This document shows positions 17,733-25,694 of a stretch of 47,306 nt of DNA, in pieces. The stretch spans positions 1 through 47,306 of the forward strand of contig NZ_SLWV01000029.1 of NCBI RefSeq assembly GCF_004345705.1. The letters are read 5' to 3'. The number at the start of each line of letters is the position of its first letter. Position 1 is the first letter of the stretch. The position numbers were made by a program, and so were the translations under genes. The notes under the pieces were generated by a model. The model made no database searches. It saw only the letters and a list, made by a program, of their open reading frames with translations, and had not been told where the DNA came from. Origin of the DNA: Marinisporobacter balticus. Lineage in GTDB: Bacteria > Bacillota > Clostridia > Peptostreptococcales > Thermotaleaceae.

Positions 17733-19007
17733 TTAAGATGCAGTTTCTTCTTTTTTCTTTTTTGTTGTTCTTTTTTTGCTTTCAGAAAGTACTAAAGTCG
17801 GTTCAGTTGCATTTTCAACAGTATCCTTCGTAATTACACATTTTTTAATGTCCGTTCTTGATGGAATATCATACATAACATCTAGCATAATTCCTTCAGC
17901 GATCCCTCTTAAGCCTCTTGCCCCCGTTTTTCTTTCAATTGCTTTTTCCGCAATAGCCTTGAGTGCTTCTTCATCTATTTCTAATTCTACACCATCCATT
18001 TCAAAAAGCTTTTTATATTGTTTTACCAAAGCGTTTTTCGGTTCGCTTAGTATTCTTAACAAAGCTTCCTTATCTAGTTGATGTAGTGTCACTACAACTG
18101 GTAATCTTCCAACAAACTCTGGAATAAGTCCATAGCGTAACAAATCCTCTGGTCGAATTTTATCCAGTAACGTGCCCAAATCTTTTACTACTTTACTTTG
18201 AATATCTGCTCCAAAGCCCATGGCTTTTTGTCCTATTCTTTTTTGAATTACTTTTTCTACACCGTCAAAAGCACCCCCACAAATAAACAATACGTTCGTG
18301 GTATCAATTTGAATAAATTCTTGGTGTGGATGTTTTCTTCCTCCTTGTGGAGGAACACTCGCTACAGTACCTTCTAAAATTTTAAGAAGGGCTTGTTGTA
18401 CCCCTTCACCGCTTACATCTCTAGTGATAGAAGGATTATCAGATTTTCTAGCAATCTTATCAATCTCATCTATATAGATGATCCCTTTTTCTGCTCTCTC
18501 CACATCATAATCTGCTGCTTGAATAAGCTTTAGCAAAATATTTTCCACATCTTCTCCTACATATCCTGCTTCTGTTAAAGATGTAGCATCAGCAATTGCA
18601 AAAGGTACATTTAATATTTTTGCCAAGGTTTGTGCAAGTAATGTTTTCCCTGACCCTGTTGGTCCAAGCATCAAAATATTACTTTTCTGAAGTTCAACAT
18701 CATCGTTTTTTCCTTGATGATTAATTCTTTTATAGTGATTGTACACTGCAACAGCTAATGCTTTTTTTGCCTTATCTTGCCCAATAACATATTCTTCTAA
18801 AACCTTTTTTATTTCTTGTGGCTTTGGCAAATCTGTCATCTCTAGTTCAATGGTTTCATCAAATTCTTCTTGAATAATCTCTTGACATAGTTCGATACAC
18901 TCGTCACAAATATATACACTAGGACCAGCAATCAATCTTCTTACTTGATCTTGAGATTTACCACAAAAAGAGCATTTTAACTGTTTCTTTTCATCAAATC
19001 TTGACAT
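17733..19007 (-). CDS. clpX: ATP-dependent Clp protease ATP-binding subunit ClpX
   Basis: A 424-residue AAA+ unfoldase that feeds substrates to ClpP. The N-terminal zinc-binding domain has Cys12, Cys15, Cys34 and Cys37. The Walker A motif is GPTGSGKT (Lys121), the pore-loop motif GYVGED and the Walker B block IIYIDEIDKI follow, and the ClpP-binding IGF-type loop reads RIGQKAMGF. Length is standard, with a lysine-rich C-terminal tail. It lies 17 bases after clpP, in a tig-clpP-clpX unit. Confidence 0.97.
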   Translation of the reverse strand: MSRFDEKKQLKCSFCGKSQDQVRRLIAGPSVYICDECIELCQEIIQEEFDETIELEMTDLPKPQEIKKVLEEYVIGQDKAKKALAVAVYNHYKRINHQGKNDDVELQKSNILMLGPTGSGKTLLAQTLAKILNVPFAIADATSLTEAGYVGEDVENILLKLIQAADYDVERAEKGIIYIDEIDKIARKSDNPSITRDVSGEGVQQALLKILEGTVASVPPQGGRKHPHQEFIQIDTTNVLFICGGAFDGVEKVIQKRIGQKAMGFGADIQSKVVKDLGTLLDKIRPEDLLRYGLIPEFVGRLPVVVTLHQLDKEALLRILSEPKNALVKQYKKLFEMDGVELEIDEEALKAIAEKAIERKTGARGLRGIAEGIMLDVMYDIPSRTDIKKCVITKDTVENATEPTLVLSESKKRTTKKKKEETAS

Positions 19008-19024
19008 CCTTTCACCTCTCTTTC

Positions 19025-19609
19025 TTATTTCCTAGAAGTGATCACCTTGTCTATCAAACCATACGCTACAGCATCATCTGCTTCCATGAAATTATCTCGA
19101 TCTGTATCTTTTTCGATTCTTTCTAGTGGTTGGCCTGTTCTCTCACTTAGGATTTTATTAAGTGTACTACGCGTTTTTAAAATTCTTTCAGCATGAATAC
19201 GGATATCTTCAGCTTGCCCTCTCGTACCACCCAAAGGCTGATGAATCATGATCTCTGCATTGGGTAGTGCATATCTTTTTCCCTTTGCACCAGCTGCAAG
19301 TAAAAAAGCACCCATGCTCGCAGCCATACCAATACATATTGTAGAAACATCGGGCTTTATATGCTGCATTGTATCATAAATTGCCATTCCAGCAGTAACA
19401 CTTCCCCCTGGACTATTGATATAGATCATAATATCCTTATCTGGATCTTCAGCTTCTAAAAATAAAAGCTGTGCTACAACAAGACTAGCAGTATGATCGC
19501 TCACTTCATCTCCTAAGAATATAATTCTATCTTTTAAAAGCCTAGAATAGATATCATAGGATCTTTCTCCTCGATTGGTTTGTTCCACAACCATTGGAAT
19601 TAACGCCAT
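19025..19609 (-). CDS. clpP: ATP-dependent Clp protease proteolytic subunit ClpP
   Basis: A 194-residue serine peptidase with the catalytic triad in standard context: Ser98 (GMAASMG), His123 (MIHQP) and Asp172 (DTDRDN). It forms the two-ring chamber that degrades proteins unfolded by ClpX. It is placed between tig (26-base gap) and clpX (17-base gap), the common Firmicute order. Confidence 0.97.
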   Translation of the reverse strand: MALIPMVVEQTNRGERSYDIYSRLLKDRIIFLGDEVSDHTASLVVAQLLFLEAEDPDKDIMIYINSPGGSVTAGMAIYDTMQHIKPDVSTICIGMAASMGAFLLAAGAKGKRYALPNAEIMIHQPLGGTRGQAEDIRIHAERILKTRSTLNKILSERTGQPLERIEKDTDRDNFMEADDAVAYGLIDKVITSRK

Positions 19610-19635
19610 AATATAATCCCTCCCACCCTTATAAT

Positions 19636-20919
19636 TTATGCAATTTTTGCATTTTCTACTAAGAAATTTATTGTCTTTCTGTCTTTGATACTCGCTTTGA
19701 TATTTTCATAATCAAAAGTTCTTAATGTCTTTTTGAATTTCTCTAATTCCATTTTGTATTGTATTGCGTAAGTTTCTAATTCAATATCTACTTCATCTTC
19801 AGTTACTTCAATATTTTCAAGATTCCCAATTGTTTCAAGAGTTAATTGCGTCTTCACTCTATTGTATGCATCTTCTTTCATTTGCTCTCTCATATCTTCC
19901 ATTTTTGTTTCTGTATATTGTAGATATGTATCTAAATTTAGCCCTTGATATTGTAACTGATGCCCAAATTCATTTAACATATCATCTATTTGATGTTCTA
20001 CCATGATTTCTGGTATATCAATTTGTACATTTTCCGTTACTTTTTTGATTACATCATTCTTTATCTCTTGTTCTGCCTTATTTTTTGCAGCTTCTTCTTG
20101 TTTATTTTTAATCTCTTCTCTTAGTGCATCTAATGTATCATGCTCGCTTACATCCTTTGCAAACTCATCATCAAGTTCTGGCATTTCTTTTTCTTTTACT
20201 TCATGTACTTTTACTTTAAATACAGCATCTTTTCCAGCTAATTCTTTTGAGTGATATTCTTCTGGGAAAGTTACTTTTACTTCTACTTTTTCTCCTATTT
20301 TTACGTCAATTAATTGCTCTTCAAATCCTGGAATAAATTGACCTGATCCAATTACTAGTGTTTGCTTTTCTGCAGTACCACCTTCAAATTGTTCAACTCC
20401 TACAAAACCTGCATAGTCCATAATTACTGTATCTCCTGATTTTACAGGTCTTTCTACAGCGATCAATCTTGCATTTCTCTCTCTTAAACTTTCAATTTCC
20501 TTTTCTACATCCTCGTCAGTAACATTATACTCTTTTTTTTCCACTTCTATACCTTTATAATCTCCAAGCGTTGCTTCAGGCTTTACTGTTACTGTCACAT
20601 TAAGCACTACATCTTGCCCTTTTACAATATCGTCAACATCTAAAGAAGGTCTGTCTACTGGCTCTAACTTATGCGCATCTATAGCATTTTCATATGCTAC
20701 TGGCCATACTGCATTAATTGCTTCTTCATAGAAAACTTCTACACCATACTGCATTTCAATAATTTTTCTTGGTGCTTTTCCTTTTCTAAATCCAGGAATG
20801 TTAAACTTTCCTTTCATTTTGCTATATGCCTTTTGTATCCCTTTGTCAAATTCTTCAGCTGTCACTATGATCTTTAAGGTTACTTCATTATTTTCTTTTT
20901 TTACAACTGTTGCACTCAT
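19636..20919 (-). CDS. tig: Trigger factor (ribosome-associated chaperone and prolyl isomerase)
   Basis: A 427-residue protein with the three trigger-factor parts: the ribosome-binding N-terminal domain with the GFRKGKAPRK signature (~44-53), an FKBP-type peptidyl-prolyl isomerase domain (~150-245) and a long helical C-terminal chaperone domain. It captures nascent chains at the ribosome exit. It is first in the tig-clpP-clpX unit, linking folding and turnover. The start has AGGAGG upstream. Confidence 0.97.
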   Translation of the reverse strand: MSATVVKKENNEVTLKIIVTAEEFDKGIQKAYSKMKGKFNIPGFRKGKAPRKIIEMQYGVEVFYEEAINAVWPVAYENAIDAHKLEPVDRPSLDVDDIVKGQDVVLNVTVTVKPEATLGDYKGIEVEKKEYNVTDEDVEKEIESLRERNARLIAVERPVKSGDTVIMDYAGFVGVEQFEGGTAEKQTLVIGSGQFIPGFEEQLIDVKIGEKVEVKVTFPEEYHSKELAGKDAVFKVKVHEVKEKEMPELDDEFAKDVSEHDTLDALREEIKNKQEEAAKNKAEQEIKNDVIKKVTENVQIDIPEIMVEHQIDDMLNEFGHQLQYQGLNLDTYLQYTETKMEDMREQMKEDAYNRVKTQLTLETIGNLENIEVTEDEVDIELETYAIQYKMELEKFKKTLRTFDYENIKASIKDRKTINFLVENAKIA

Positions 20920-20991
20920 TTCTTTTTTTCCTCCTCTATCACTTAATATTCTTCATAGACTATTTGGATTTTTAGACTTTTTAACCTATAT

Positions 20992-21017
20992 ATTATAACA
21001 TAAAATTTCTATGTCAA
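20992..21017 (-). promoter_or_regulatory. Candidate promoter for tig-clpP-clpX
   Basis: The minus strand has a consensus -35 TTGACA (21012-21017) and TATAAT (20992-20997). The gap between these is only 14 bases, so the real -10 may be the overlapping AATATA/TAATAT one to three bases further on. I see no CtsR or CIRCE-type repeat. Confidence 0.4.
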
Positions 21018-21100
21018 CTATTTTTTTAAAACTTTACGAAAGTAATTTCGCATATTATTTAGTCAGTTTTGCCATTGCGCGAAGAATATATTCACACTTC

Positions 21101-21128
21101 AAAGACCAATGGGCATCCATTGGTCTTT
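21101..21128. terminator. Strong hairpin, terminator-like
   Basis: A perfect 12-bp stem (AAAGACCAATGG / CCATTGGTCTTT) with a 4-base loop. The T-rich tail is on the plus-strand side, yet no plus-strand gene precedes it. It may act as a second barrier between the cysteine-rich genes and tig. Confidence 0.45.
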
Positions 21129-21210
21129 AATTTTATATACACATTATATCATGATGTAATCCTTATGCAATCTTTTTTGATAAATATTTCAATATGTATC
21201 CACAATAAAA

Positions 21211-21244
21211 TAAAAGCAGAACCCCTCTTTTCATTCTGCTTTTA
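21211..21244 (-). terminator. Terminator after the cysteine-rich bicistron
   Basis: An 11-bp stem (TAAAAGCAGAA / TTCTGCTTTTA) about 70 bases after the stop of the second small gene, with TTTTATTTTATTG following on the minus strand. Confidence 0.75.
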
Positions 21245-21311
21245 TCATCTATTTTTTTTCTTCTTCATATTTTCTCCATCTATTATTTTTTCTTTCGTCT
21301 ATTCATTATCA

Positions 21312-21470
21312 TTAATTCTCTTGTAATAAAGTTCTCTCATATAAATCGCATTTACCACAACGGTCACAATATCCACCTATATAATGAATACATGTAACAA
21401 CACCACATTTTTCTAAATTATTCATTACTTCTTCATTGTAATTATTTTTCCTTATATTTTTAGCTTCCAT
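21312..21470 (-). CDS. Small cysteine-rich protein, copy 2 (52 residues)
   Basis: A 52-residue ORF starting at an ATG with AAGGAGG eight bases upstream. It shares LEKCG-x-x-TCIH, then G-x-C-x2-C-x2-CD-x-YERT and a final QE with the ORF just upstream at 21509-21652, so the pair is a tandem duplication. It has five of the six cysteines of the other copy: the one two residues after TCIH is Tyr here. The packed C-x2-C-x2-C suggests a zinc or iron-sulfur site, but I do not recognise a named family. The two reading frames are 38 bases apart and must be cotranscribed. Confidence 0.75.
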   Translation of the reverse strand: MEAKNIRKNNYNEEVMNNLEKCGVVTCIHYIGGYCDRCGKCDLYERTLLQEN

Positions 21471-21508
21471 ATTTTTTAGCCTCCTTGTTTTTTTAATCTC
21501 ACCTATGA

Positions 21509-21652
21509 TTAGTCTTCTTGTATAAAAGTTCTTTCATAAAAGTCACAGCCTTTACAATTACTACATAATCCCGCTACACAGTGAATACAAGTGATTGCAC
21601 CACATTTTTCTAAGCCCTTCATTCTCTCAGTATTATAATTCTCTTTTCTCAT
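21509..21652 (-). CDS. Small cysteine-rich protein, copy 1 (47 residues)
   Basis: A 47-residue ORF; I use the ATG at 21652 because GGAGGG lies six bases upstream. The frame stays open further upstream, but those codons cross the promoter. Cysteines fall at 17, 22, 25, 30, 33 and 36 (C-x4-C-x2-C-x4-C-x2-C-x2-C), dense enough to bind a metal or cluster. There is no signal peptide or membrane segment. It is a paralog of the ORF at 21312-21470. Function unknown. The near-consensus promoter and the inverted repeat across it suggest strong but repressible expression. Confidence 0.75.
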   Translation of the reverse strand: MRKENYNTERMKGLEKCGAITCIHCVAGLCSNCKGCDFYERTFIQED

Positions 21653-21692
21653 ATTCTTTCCCTCCGTTAAACCATAGTTTGTATTTAAATAT

Positions 21693-21732
21693 ATTATAAT
21701 GCACGTATACAGAATTGTCAATTGTATACGTG
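21693..21732 (-). promoter_or_regulatory. Consensus promoter with CACGTATAC-N13-GTATACGTG operator-like repeat
   Basis: The minus strand has TTGACA (21716-21721), exactly 17 bases, TATAAT (21693-21698): a full consensus sigma-A promoter. A perfect 9-bp inverted repeat (21702-21710 and 21724-21732) straddles the -35 box, with half-site centres 22 bases (two helical turns) apart. This is what a dimeric or tetrameric repressor site would look like. It drives the cysteine-rich pair. Confidence 0.75.
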
Positions 21733-21788
21733 TATTTTTTTTTACATCAGTTTTGAAGTCATACATGCATTTTTGTCAAAAATACAAC

Positions 21789-21820
21789 AAAAGCTAAGAA
21801 TCAATTGATTCTTAGCTTTT
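21789..21820 (-). terminator. Terminator after the aldo/keto reductase gene
   Basis: A 14-bp perfect stem (AAAAGCTAAGAATC / GATTCTTAGCTTTT) with an AATT loop, 10 bases after the stop, followed by TGTTGTATT on the minus strand. Confidence 0.85.
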
Positions 21821-21830
21821 GTTCTTCTAC

Positions 21831-22949
21831 CTAATCCTCTATACAGCTTTCCCACTTAGCAATTTCTTTTAATCGATCTATGATAGGTAAATGTTGGGTA
21901 CAAGCCTCTTCACACTTCCCACATTCTATACAATCTTTTGCACTTCCTTTACGGACTGCTAAAAATCCCCATTCACATACGCGCTTTAATTCCTTTTTAA
22001 GTTCTTCTTCACTTTTTCCAAACATCTGTTTTTCATTATAAAACTGCATATAAGCAGGTACAGGAATTTCCATTGGACAATCCCAGCAATAGCCACAACC
22101 TGTACATACTGTATTCATATTTCTTCCTAAACGACTCTTGATTTTTTCTAAATCATATGGTTCAAAAGTGTTTCCTTCATCTGCAATGCGACAAGCCATA
22201 TCAATTTGTTCCTTTGTAGTAAATCCATTTAAAGTTACTGTAATTTGAGGAGATGCAATATTAAATCGAAGTGCTGCTTCAGTGGGTGTCTCCCCGTCTG
22301 TACTTAGAAACGAAAGTTCTTTTTCATGCTGTGGAATAGTCCCTCCACCTAAAGGGTTCATGGCTACTACCCCATATCCTTTTTCATAAGCATTTAAAAC
22401 CCCATCCCATCTATAAGGAAAATTCAGAATATTGACTCCTAGGAGCACCCCCTCAAATTTCTCTTCATCTAAGATATGTTTAATTTCATGTCCTGGTTGA
22501 TGGGAAGAAAAAACAATATGATCAATTAATCCTTCTTCTTTACAAGCTAAAAGTCCTTCGTATTGGCCACCTGGTTTCATAGCAAGCTCATAGTTGCTCA
22601 TCTTTCTAAGACACCATACATGATAAAAATTAATCTTATCTACGCCAAGTCTTTTGATGGATCGTTTCACCGCATCCTTCGCTTTCTGAGCCGTATCATA
22701 CTGTATAGGCATCCCTTTTGTAGAAACATAAAAATCATTTGGCATATCTTTAAAGGCAATGCCAAAAATCTTTTCACTTCTATCATCACAATACCCTGGC
22801 GCTGTATCAAAATAATTGATCCCTTTACTACTTGCATATCTTACAATTTCAGCATTTTCCTCATCACTTTTTGAAAGATCAAACCGCATCCCACCAAAAC
22901 CTACAGCAGAAACCTTTTTTCCAGTTTTCCCATATTCTGTATAAATCAT
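21831..22949 (-). CDS. Aldo/keto reductase with C-terminal 4Fe-4S ferredoxin region
   Basis: A 372-residue enzyme. I choose the ATG at 22949 (MIYTEYGKTG) since GGAGGG lies between it and the upstream ATG codons; starting at 22970 would add 7 residues. The N-terminal TIM barrel has VSAVGFGGMRF, NYFDTAPGYCDDRSE and the KINFYHVW strand of the AKR family. The C-terminal ~90 residues carry two cysteine groups, CTGCGYCWDCP and CIECGKCEEACTQ, as in the Fe-S aldo/keto reductases common in anaerobes. The true substrate is unknown. It seems monocistronic, with its own terminator. Confidence 0.9.
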   Translation of the reverse strand: MIYTEYGKTGKKVSAVGFGGMRFDLSKSDEENAEIVRYASSKGINYFDTAPGYCDDRSEKIFGIAFKDMPNDFYVSTKGMPIQYDTAQKAKDAVKRSIKRLGVDKINFYHVWCLRKMSNYELAMKPGGQYEGLLACKEEGLIDHIVFSSHQPGHEIKHILDEEKFEGVLLGVNILNFPYRWDGVLNAYEKGYGVVAMNPLGGGTIPQHEKELSFLSTDGETPTEAALRFNIASPQITVTLNGFTTKEQIDMACRIADEGNTFEPYDLEKIKSRLGRNMNTVCTGCGYCWDCPMEIPVPAYMQFYNEKQMFGKSEEELKKELKRVCEWGFLAVRKGSAKDCIECGKCEEACTQHLPIIDRLKEIAKWESCIED

Positions 22950-23286
22950 CCTTCTCTCACCCTCCATCATCTAGGGACAATTAAAATAAATTTCCTAATC
23001 TTGTTTGTTATCTCAATTACTTTTTCTTGTCCCTTATTCAAATCTATATGCCTTCCAATTTTAAATTATTTCTTTAATCCCATTAGATCATTCATTCTGT
23101 TTTAAAACAAAGAGACATTCCTTAGATTACACCCTTTCAAGGAACATCTCCTATTTTATTAATATTTCATCAAGTAGTCAAAGATAATTTTTCCAACCAT
23201 ATGCTATAACTTTCAAAAAATATATTTTTAATAGTATAATCTACACAAGGTTTAAAATACAGTTTTTCACATTAAACATTCACGCG
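22950..23286. other. Gene-free stretch upstream of the aldo/keto reductase
   Basis: No ORF with a ribosome site is seen. It holds the hairpin at 23112-23150. It also holds a spaced 8-bp inverted repeat AGGGACAA (22973-22980) / TTGTCCCT (23027-23034) just upstream of the reductase start, which could be an operator or a looped leader. Confidence 0.4.
23112..23150 (-). terminator. Terminator-like hairpin downstream of the 44-residue ORF
   Basis: Arms GAGACATTCCTT and AAGGAACATCTC pair with one internal 2-base mismatch, and TTTGTTTTAAAA follows on the minus strand. It lies about 140 bases after the small ORF, with no gene between. Confidence 0.55.
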
Positions 23287-23421
23287 TTAATTTAAAAAAC
23301 AATTTATTTTATTTGCATCACATAATTCTAATTCTTTCCAATCTATATTTTCTCCCACATGCTCTAAGCGCTTCAGAATTTTTTCCAGTATTTCAATAGT
23401 TTTTCTATCTAACTTATCCAT
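23287..23421 (-). CDS. Small hypothetical protein (44 residues) behind Spo0A-like boxes
   Basis: I take the ATG at 23421 because AGGAGG lies nine bases upstream. The longer frame from 23490 runs through the regulatory boxes and is unlikely to be translated. The product is a short amphipathic helix (residues ~3-22, LDRKTIEILEKILKRLEHV) followed by a DWKELELCDANK tail with two cysteines. It does not show the Spo0E SQELD motif. I do not recognise a family. The gene starts about 90 bases after the DUF4392 stop and has two TGTCGAA boxes in front. Confidence 0.55.
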   Translation of the reverse strand: MDKLDRKTIEILEKILKRLEHVGENIDWKELELCDANKINCFLN

Positions 23422-23448
23422 ACTATCATCCTCCTCATGTATGTCTAC

Positions 23449-23489
23449 TTCGACAAATAAGTCAGAATTCCTACATAAATCATTCGACA
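23449..23489 (-). promoter_or_regulatory. Two Spo0A-box-like sites (TTTGTCGAA)
   Basis: TTATTTGTCGAA occurs twice on the minus strand, with the TGTCGAA cores at 23449-23455 and 23483-23489, 34 bases apart. TGTCGAA is the consensus 0A box of the sporulation master regulator. The boxes stand in the short gap between the DUF4392 stop and the 44-residue ORF. I cannot place a convincing -10 box between them. Confidence 0.5.
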
Positions 23490-23511
23490 AATAAGAATTT
23501 TTTACTATTTT

Positions 23512-24417
23512 TTATATAGCACGTATATTTTTCTTCTGCTCATCCATTGCCAATTCTACTAAAAGCCTTAATTTTTGAAGAATTTCAATATTCTCTTCTA
23601 AGCTCAAACCATCCACTGTCAATGCTCTCTTTTTCGTACATCCATCTACCCCTCCTACTTCAACCATACTTTTTAATAATTTTATTTCTGTATACATATC
23701 ATGCAGTAACATGCTATCACTTAATAAAGAAAGGGCTGCTGTTAGAGCATGTCCACCCCAGTTAGATACCCCTGCTACTAAAAGGCAATCGCAACTTAGT
23801 GCTGCACATATTTTTTCTCCTTGATGCACATAATGTACAACAAAAGATCTAACTTTTCCCATTCCCACTTCATTTCCACCATCCCCAACAGCGAGCGTCG
23901 TTATGCCGCGTTCTATTGCTCTTTCAAACAAGATGTCCGTATTAGGGACGATATCACTAAGATCTTCTCCTCTCATAGAATAACAATGTCCATCCTTTGC
24001 TCTTCCAGGTCTTTCTATTGCTATGATATGGGATGGCTTATAATCTTCTATTAATTGGTCGCAAAAGCTTTTAGCAGCCTTATGGGGTACACTTTCTACA
24101 GGCGCACAAATTTTTTTCACCACACAACACCTCTCCAAAATCTCTTTAGAATATTTATCTGTTATAATTACTACTTTTTTGCCTAATTGTTCTAGTGCAC
24201 CTGCTAAAGATATTGCCCCAATCGGTCCATCTGTTTCTCCTGTAAGCGTATCTCTTATACAAAACCCCGTAACAATAAAAACTGTTGCACTTGTCCATAA
24301 CTCCCTGGCTCCTTTTTCAAGTTCTCCTACTAATCTAATTTGATCCATTCCTCTTTTGTCCAAATTTTTTCTAACGATCTTCTCTATTTGTTCAAAATAT
24401 TTTTTATACAAGGTCAT
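23512..24417 (-). CDS. DUF4392 protein, D-glutamate cyclase-like
   Basis: A 301-residue protein matching the DUF4392 / glutamate cyclase-like family. Visible landmarks are TGFCIRDTLTGETDGPIGA near the N-terminus, then IIAIERPGRAKDGHCYSMRGEDLSD, and TLAVGDGGNEVGMGKV. Related domains in eukaryotes and bacteria cyclise D-glutamate to 5-oxo-D-proline. The substrate in this subgroup is not established. It has AAGGAG before its ATG and is followed by the small ORF with Spo0A-like boxes. Confidence 0.85.
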   Translation of the reverse strand: MTLYKKYFEQIEKIVRKNLDKRGMDQIRLVGELEKGARELWTSATVFIVTGFCIRDTLTGETDGPIGAISLAGALEQLGKKVVIITDKYSKEILERCCVVKKICAPVESVPHKAAKSFCDQLIEDYKPSHIIAIERPGRAKDGHCYSMRGEDLSDIVPNTDILFERAIERGITTLAVGDGGNEVGMGKVRSFVVHYVHQGEKICAALSCDCLLVAGVSNWGGHALTAALSLLSDSMLLHDMYTEIKLLKSMVEVGGVDGCTKKRALTVDGLSLEENIEILQKLRLLVELAMDEQKKNIRAI

Positions 24418-24498
24418 CTACTCCTTTTATTCAATTTATTTTGTATTGATAAATCTTTTATGAAATCACATTCCTGTCTTATATTACAAAAATACATA

Positions 24499-24532
24499 AA
24501 GACCCAGTGCAATTTATTAGCCACTGGGTCTT
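24499..24532 (-). terminator. Terminator after the DUF3870 gene
   Basis: An 11-bp stem (AAGACCCAGTG / CACTGGGTCTT) with a 12-base loop, followed by TTATGTATTTTTGT on the minus strand, about 70 bases after the stop. Confidence 0.8.
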
Positions 24533-24604
24533 ATTTGCCGATATATATAGAGACAAATCCATATACTGAGCGAATAAAACAGTTTATTAAGTTATTCGTA
24601 ACGA

Positions 24605-24946
24605 CTATATCTTCGACTTCACGCTATTCGTCTGAATCATTATATACTTATTTCGTGCATCTTTTACAGCTGCAATCACTGCCTTTTGCGCCATTCCATG
24701 AAATCGATCTTGTATTTCACCAATGATATCATCTATATCATCAATAAGATGATAACCTATCAATATAGCTTTGATAAAATCACTGGTCACATCTCTCACC
24801 ATATTACAAGTTAAGTCCATGATTTTTCCACTTTCTCTTTCTAATATAATTCCTACAAATAGTATATCATACAATGCTGCAATTGGATCATTTTTACTGA
24901 TTTTTGACGTTCCTAAAATATAAATTGTATTTTTTTCATACACCAA
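24605..24946 (-). CDS. DUF3870 family protein
   Basis: A 113-residue protein of the DUF3870 family. The pattern is a short N-terminal strand (NTIYILGTSKISKNDPIAALYD), then FVGIILERESGKIMDLTCNMVRDVTSDFIKAILIGY and a C-terminal helix with GMAQKAVIAAVKDARNKY. Family members sit near metabolic genes in clostridia and have no known activity. The start appears to be TTG at 24946, with GGAGG eight bases upstream; a GTG one codon later is an alternative. Confidence 0.82.
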   Translation of the reverse strand: MVYEKNTIYILGTSKISKNDPIAALYDILFVGIILERESGKIMDLTCNMVRDVTSDFIKAILIGYHLIDDIDDIIGEIQDRFHGMAQKAVIAAVKDARNKYIMIQTNSVKSKI

Positions 24947-25197
24947 TCATTGATCCTCCTCTATATATTATTTATGCATTCTAACAAATTTGTTCTGAAC
25001 TTTTTTTTGAATTTTCATCTACATTGTTATATTTTTATGATGCTTATATGTTCATTTCATCATGTACCTTTCTTCGCTACTATGTTCTCATTTTAACATT
25101 TTATCTACTATAACACCATTCCTATTATATATAATTTATGTATTTCAAATACGATATAACAAAGGTTTATTAAGAAATTTTTAGAATATTTAAAAAT

Positions 25198-25227
25198 AAA
25201 ACCCCAATACAAATGTATTAGGGTTTT
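25198..25227 (-). terminator. Terminator of the tRNA operon
   Basis: A 13-bp stem (AAAACCCCAATAC / GTATTAGGGTTTT, with one G-U pair on the RNA) and a 4-base loop, seven bases after the tRNA-Arg 3' end. TTATTTTTAAAT follows on the minus strand. Confidence 0.85.
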
Positions 25228-25233
25228 ATTTAT

Positions 25234-25310
25234 TGGCACGCCCTGAGGGACTCGAACCCCCGACGCCTAGATTCGAAGTCTAGCACTCTATCCAACTGAG
25301 CTAAGGACGC
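25234..25310 (-). tRNA. tRNA-Arg (anticodon TCG)
   Basis: A full cloverleaf with anticodon TCG in a CTAGACT-TCG-AATCTAG arm, a GGTTCGAGTCC T-arm and an encoded CCA end. It reads CGA. It is the last gene of the seven-gene tRNA operon. Confidence 0.95.
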
Positions 25311-25322
25311 ATGCTATTTTAT

Positions 25323-25365
25323 AATAATATGATTAAAGTTAGCACATAAATGCTAACTTTAATCG
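25323..25365. repeat. Perfect hairpin between tRNA-Gly and tRNA-Arg
   Basis: ATTAAAGTTAGCA / TGCTAACTTTAAT form a 13-bp stem with a 6-base loop in the 58-base spacer between these two tRNAs. It lacks a good T-run, so it may be a processing or partial-termination element rather than a full terminator. Confidence 0.6.
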
Positions 25366-25368
25366 AAT

Positions 25369-25442
25369 TGGAGCGGATGATGGGAATCGAACCCACGCTA
25401 TCAGCTTGGAAGGCTGAAGTTCTACCATTGAACTACATCCGC
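25369..25442 (-). tRNA. tRNA-Gly (anticodon TCC), copy 2
   Basis: Cloverleaf with loop CT-TCC-AA and an encoded CCA. The sequence is identical to the tRNA-Gly at 25695-25768, so this is a recent duplication within the same operon. Confidence 0.95.
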
Positions 25443-25447
25443 AAAGA

Positions 25448-25523
25448 TGGTGACCCATCCGCGGCTCGAACGCGGGACACCTTGATTAAAAGTCAAGTGC
25501 TCTACCAACTGAGCTAATAGGTC
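25448..25523 (-). tRNA. tRNA-Lys (anticodon TTT)
   Basis: Cloverleaf with anticodon arm CTTGACT-TTT-AATCAAG, T-arm GCGTTCGAGCC and an encoded CCA. The gap to the Gly gene after it is only 5 bases. Confidence 0.95.
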
Positions 25524-25526
25524 GTA

Positions 25527-25602
25527 TGGCTGGGGTAGCAGGACTCGAACCTACGGATGCCAGAATCAAAATCTGGTGCCTTACCGACTTGGCGATACCC
25601 CA
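25527..25602 (-). tRNA. tRNA-Gln (anticodon TTG)
   Basis: Cloverleaf starting TGGGGTATCGCC, anticodon arm CCAGATT-TTG-ATTCTGG, with an encoded CCA. The acceptor stem begins with the T typical of bacterial tRNA-Gln. Confidence 0.95.
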
Positions 25603-25609
25603 CAATATT

Positions 25610-25686
25610 TGGGGTGGGTGATGGGGTTCGAACCCACGCATGCAGGAGCCACAATCCTGTGTCTTAACCACTTGACTACACCCACC
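25610..25686 (-). tRNA. tRNA-His (anticodon GTG)
   Basis: Anticodon arm CAGGATT-GTG-GCTCCTG, with the extra 5' G (position -1) that marks tRNA-His opposite the C73 discriminator, and an encoded CCA. Confidence 0.95.
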
Positions 25687-25694
25687 ATATTTTA

